Positions 6,019 to 7,477 of a stretch of DNA of 7,477 nt are shown in pieces. Origin of the DNA: Flavobacterium sp. (GTDB lineage: Bacteria; Bacteroidota; Bacteroidia; Flavobacteriales; Flavobacteriaceae). The DNA lies in contig JAAURU010000177.1 of assembly GCA_012032075.1 (NCBI GenBank), positions 1-7,477 on the forward strand, given 5' to 3'. The position numbers and the translations under genes were made by a program. The notes beneath the pieces are model-generated. The model was not told the origin of the DNA. It saw only the letters and a list, made by a program, of their open reading frames with translations, and did no database searches. Position 1 is the stretch's first letter, and each line of letters begins with the position of its first letter.

Positions 6019-7477
6019 TCATTTTAAAATTTGGTAAGCAATCAAAGCAGTTAAATAAGCAAACCCAGACATAAAAGCAAACTGAATTATAGGCCATTTC
6101 CATGAATTAGTTTCTTTTTTTACAATAGCTATGGTTGACATACATTGCATAGCAAAAGCATAAAAAAGTAAAAGCGAAATACCAGAAGCAAAATTAAAAA
6201 TCTTTTTACCAGTTACAGGATGTACTTCAGCAGCCATTCTATTTATAATAGTCACTTCTTCGTCACTATGACTTCCTACATTATATATTGTTGCTAAAGT
6301 TCCTACAAAAACTTCTCTTGCTGCAAACGAACTTACTACTGCAATTCCTATTTTCCAGTCATAACCTAGTGGTTTTATAATAGGTTCAATAGTTTTTCCT
6401 AGTATTCCAATGTATGAATTTTCTAGTCTATAACTATTAATTCTATTTTCTAAAACATCACTATCAAGTATAACTTCATTTTTTGAAAGTTGTTCTGTAA
6501 TAATTTTTTCAGCATTTTTGAAATTTTGGGTTGGACCATGCGAACCTAAAAACCATAAAACTATAGATAGTGCCAAAATAATTTTTCCTGCTCCTGTTAC
6601 AAATGCTTTGGTTTTTTCAATTACATTTAAGGCTACATTTTTGAACATTGGTACTTTATAAGAAGGCATTTCAATTACAAAATAAGATTTGCAATTTAAT
6701 TTTAAAAAATAATTTAAAATTGCAGCAGAAAGTACAGCCATTCCAAAACCTATCAAATACAACAACATTAATGTTAATCCTTGTAAACTTAGAAAACCAA
6801 ATATTCTTTCTTTTGGGATTATTAAAGATATTAATATAGCATAAACAGGTAATCTAGCAGAACAAGTAGTAAAAGGAGTTACTAAAATGGTAATTAAACG
6901 TTCTTTCCAGTTTTCAATATTTCGAGCACCCATAATGGCAGGAATAGCACAAGCAGTTCCTGAAATAAGCGGCACAATACTTTTTCCAGAAAGGCCAAAT
7001 CGCCTCATTATTTTATCCATCAAAAAACTACCCGACTCATATAACCACTTTCTTCAAGCACAGAAATAAACAAGAATAAAAAGGCTATTTGAGGAATAAA
7101 AATAACAATTCCACTTATGCCAGGAATTATTCCTTCACTTAGAAGATTTGTAAATTCACCAATAGGAAGCTTGTTTTTTGTGTAAGCACTTATTGAAGTA
7201 AAGGTTTTATCGATAAACTCCATAGGAATGGTACTCCAATCGAAAATAGATTGAAAATCACCATTAGAATTCCAAAAAAATAACGTATCCCCATATTTTA
7301 TGCGTTAAAACACGATCTAGTTTTGCTCTTAAATCACTTGCCTTGGAAACATCAATTTTTTGTCCTATTTTTAATGTGTCATTAATAAATTGGTAACGCT
7401 TAATTGTTTCCTTCTGTTGTAATTCTTTTAAATCAGAATGGGATTTGGTAAACGAACCTTTAATTTCATTTCGTTCT
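6019..7477 (-). CDS. feoB: FeoB ferrous iron transporter, membrane part (5' end outside window, three frameshifts)
   Basis: FeoB imports Fe(II) across the inner membrane, driven by an N-terminal G domain. That domain lies beyond the right edge; about 485 residues are visible. First comes the linker and the lead-in to the membrane domain (RYQFINDTLKIGQKID, SDLRAKLDRVLTHKIWGY), then PGISGIVIFIPQIAFLF and EESGYMSRVVF. Gate 1 follows (PLISGTACAIPAIMGAR, Cys at 6949-6951), then TTCSARLPVYAIL, gate 2 (SSFAAREVFVGTL, 6295-6333), and the late FAMQCMSTIAIV segment before the C-terminal helix ending YQILK. Frame breaks at A-runs 7274-7280, 7254-7257 and 7022-7027, each one base short. Repair gives GYVIFFGILMVIFQSIFDW and RVVFLMDKIMRRFGL. 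It heads an operon with the outer-membrane-type protein and the Cys-rich protein. The promoter is not in the window. Confidence 0.95.

Noticed and set aside
6648..7069. Two short plus-strand open frames opposite feoB.
   Set aside because: Both are antisense to strongly conserved FeoB membrane segments and have no recognisable features.

Overview
The window is AT-rich chromosomal DNA from a member of the Bacteroidota, most likely a Flavobacterium-like Flavobacteriaceae species. The grounds are a TonB-dependent receptor with an N-terminal carboxypeptidase-regulatory-like domain, a Bacteroidota-style DtxR-family regulator, a Bacteroidota-type FeoB gate sequence, a carotenoid lycopene cyclase of flavobacterial type, and repeated TAnnTTTG -7 promoter elements. 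No mobile element, CRISPR array, tRNA or rRNA was seen.

Layout. (1) Positions 1-745: the start of a lycopene cyclase gene (crtY, minus strand, running off the left edge) is divergent from a small stand-alone PAS protein (260-745) whose PAS domain looks derived from a LOV photoreceptor but lacks the photoactive cysteine. (2) Positions 750-3735: a TonB-dependent receptor (minus) is divergent from a DtxR/MntR-family metalloregulator (plus). The 90-bp gap holds two promoters, each overlapped by an inverted repeat; one is a perfect 8-bp-arm palindrome that resembles a DtxR-type operator. (3) Positions 3738-4995: a ZIP metal transporter starts 2 bp after the regulator, followed by a small cysteine-motif lipoprotein. 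(4) Positions 4992-7477: a minus-strand feo operon with feoB (5' end outside the window), an unnamed outer-membrane-type protein, and a 42-residue FeoB-associated Cys-rich membrane protein.

How the genes may work together. Everything from 750 to 7477 except the uncharacterised lipoprotein belongs to a metal-uptake family or sits in a metal-uptake operon. The receptor could bring a metal or chelate across the outer membrane and the ZIP carrier could take it across the inner membrane, both controlled by the DtxR-family protein. FeoB would be the parallel ferrous iron route. The actual metal cannot be decided from sequence.

Sequence quality. Five genes (crtY, receptor, regulator, the outer-membrane-type protein, feoB) are each broken by one or more single-base length changes, nine in total, nearly all in A/T homopolymers. 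Every one is repaired by adding or removing one base, giving a full family-like protein. I read this as consensus error from a homopolymer-prone sequencing method, not gene decay, so these genes are annotated as CDS spanning the frameshifts.
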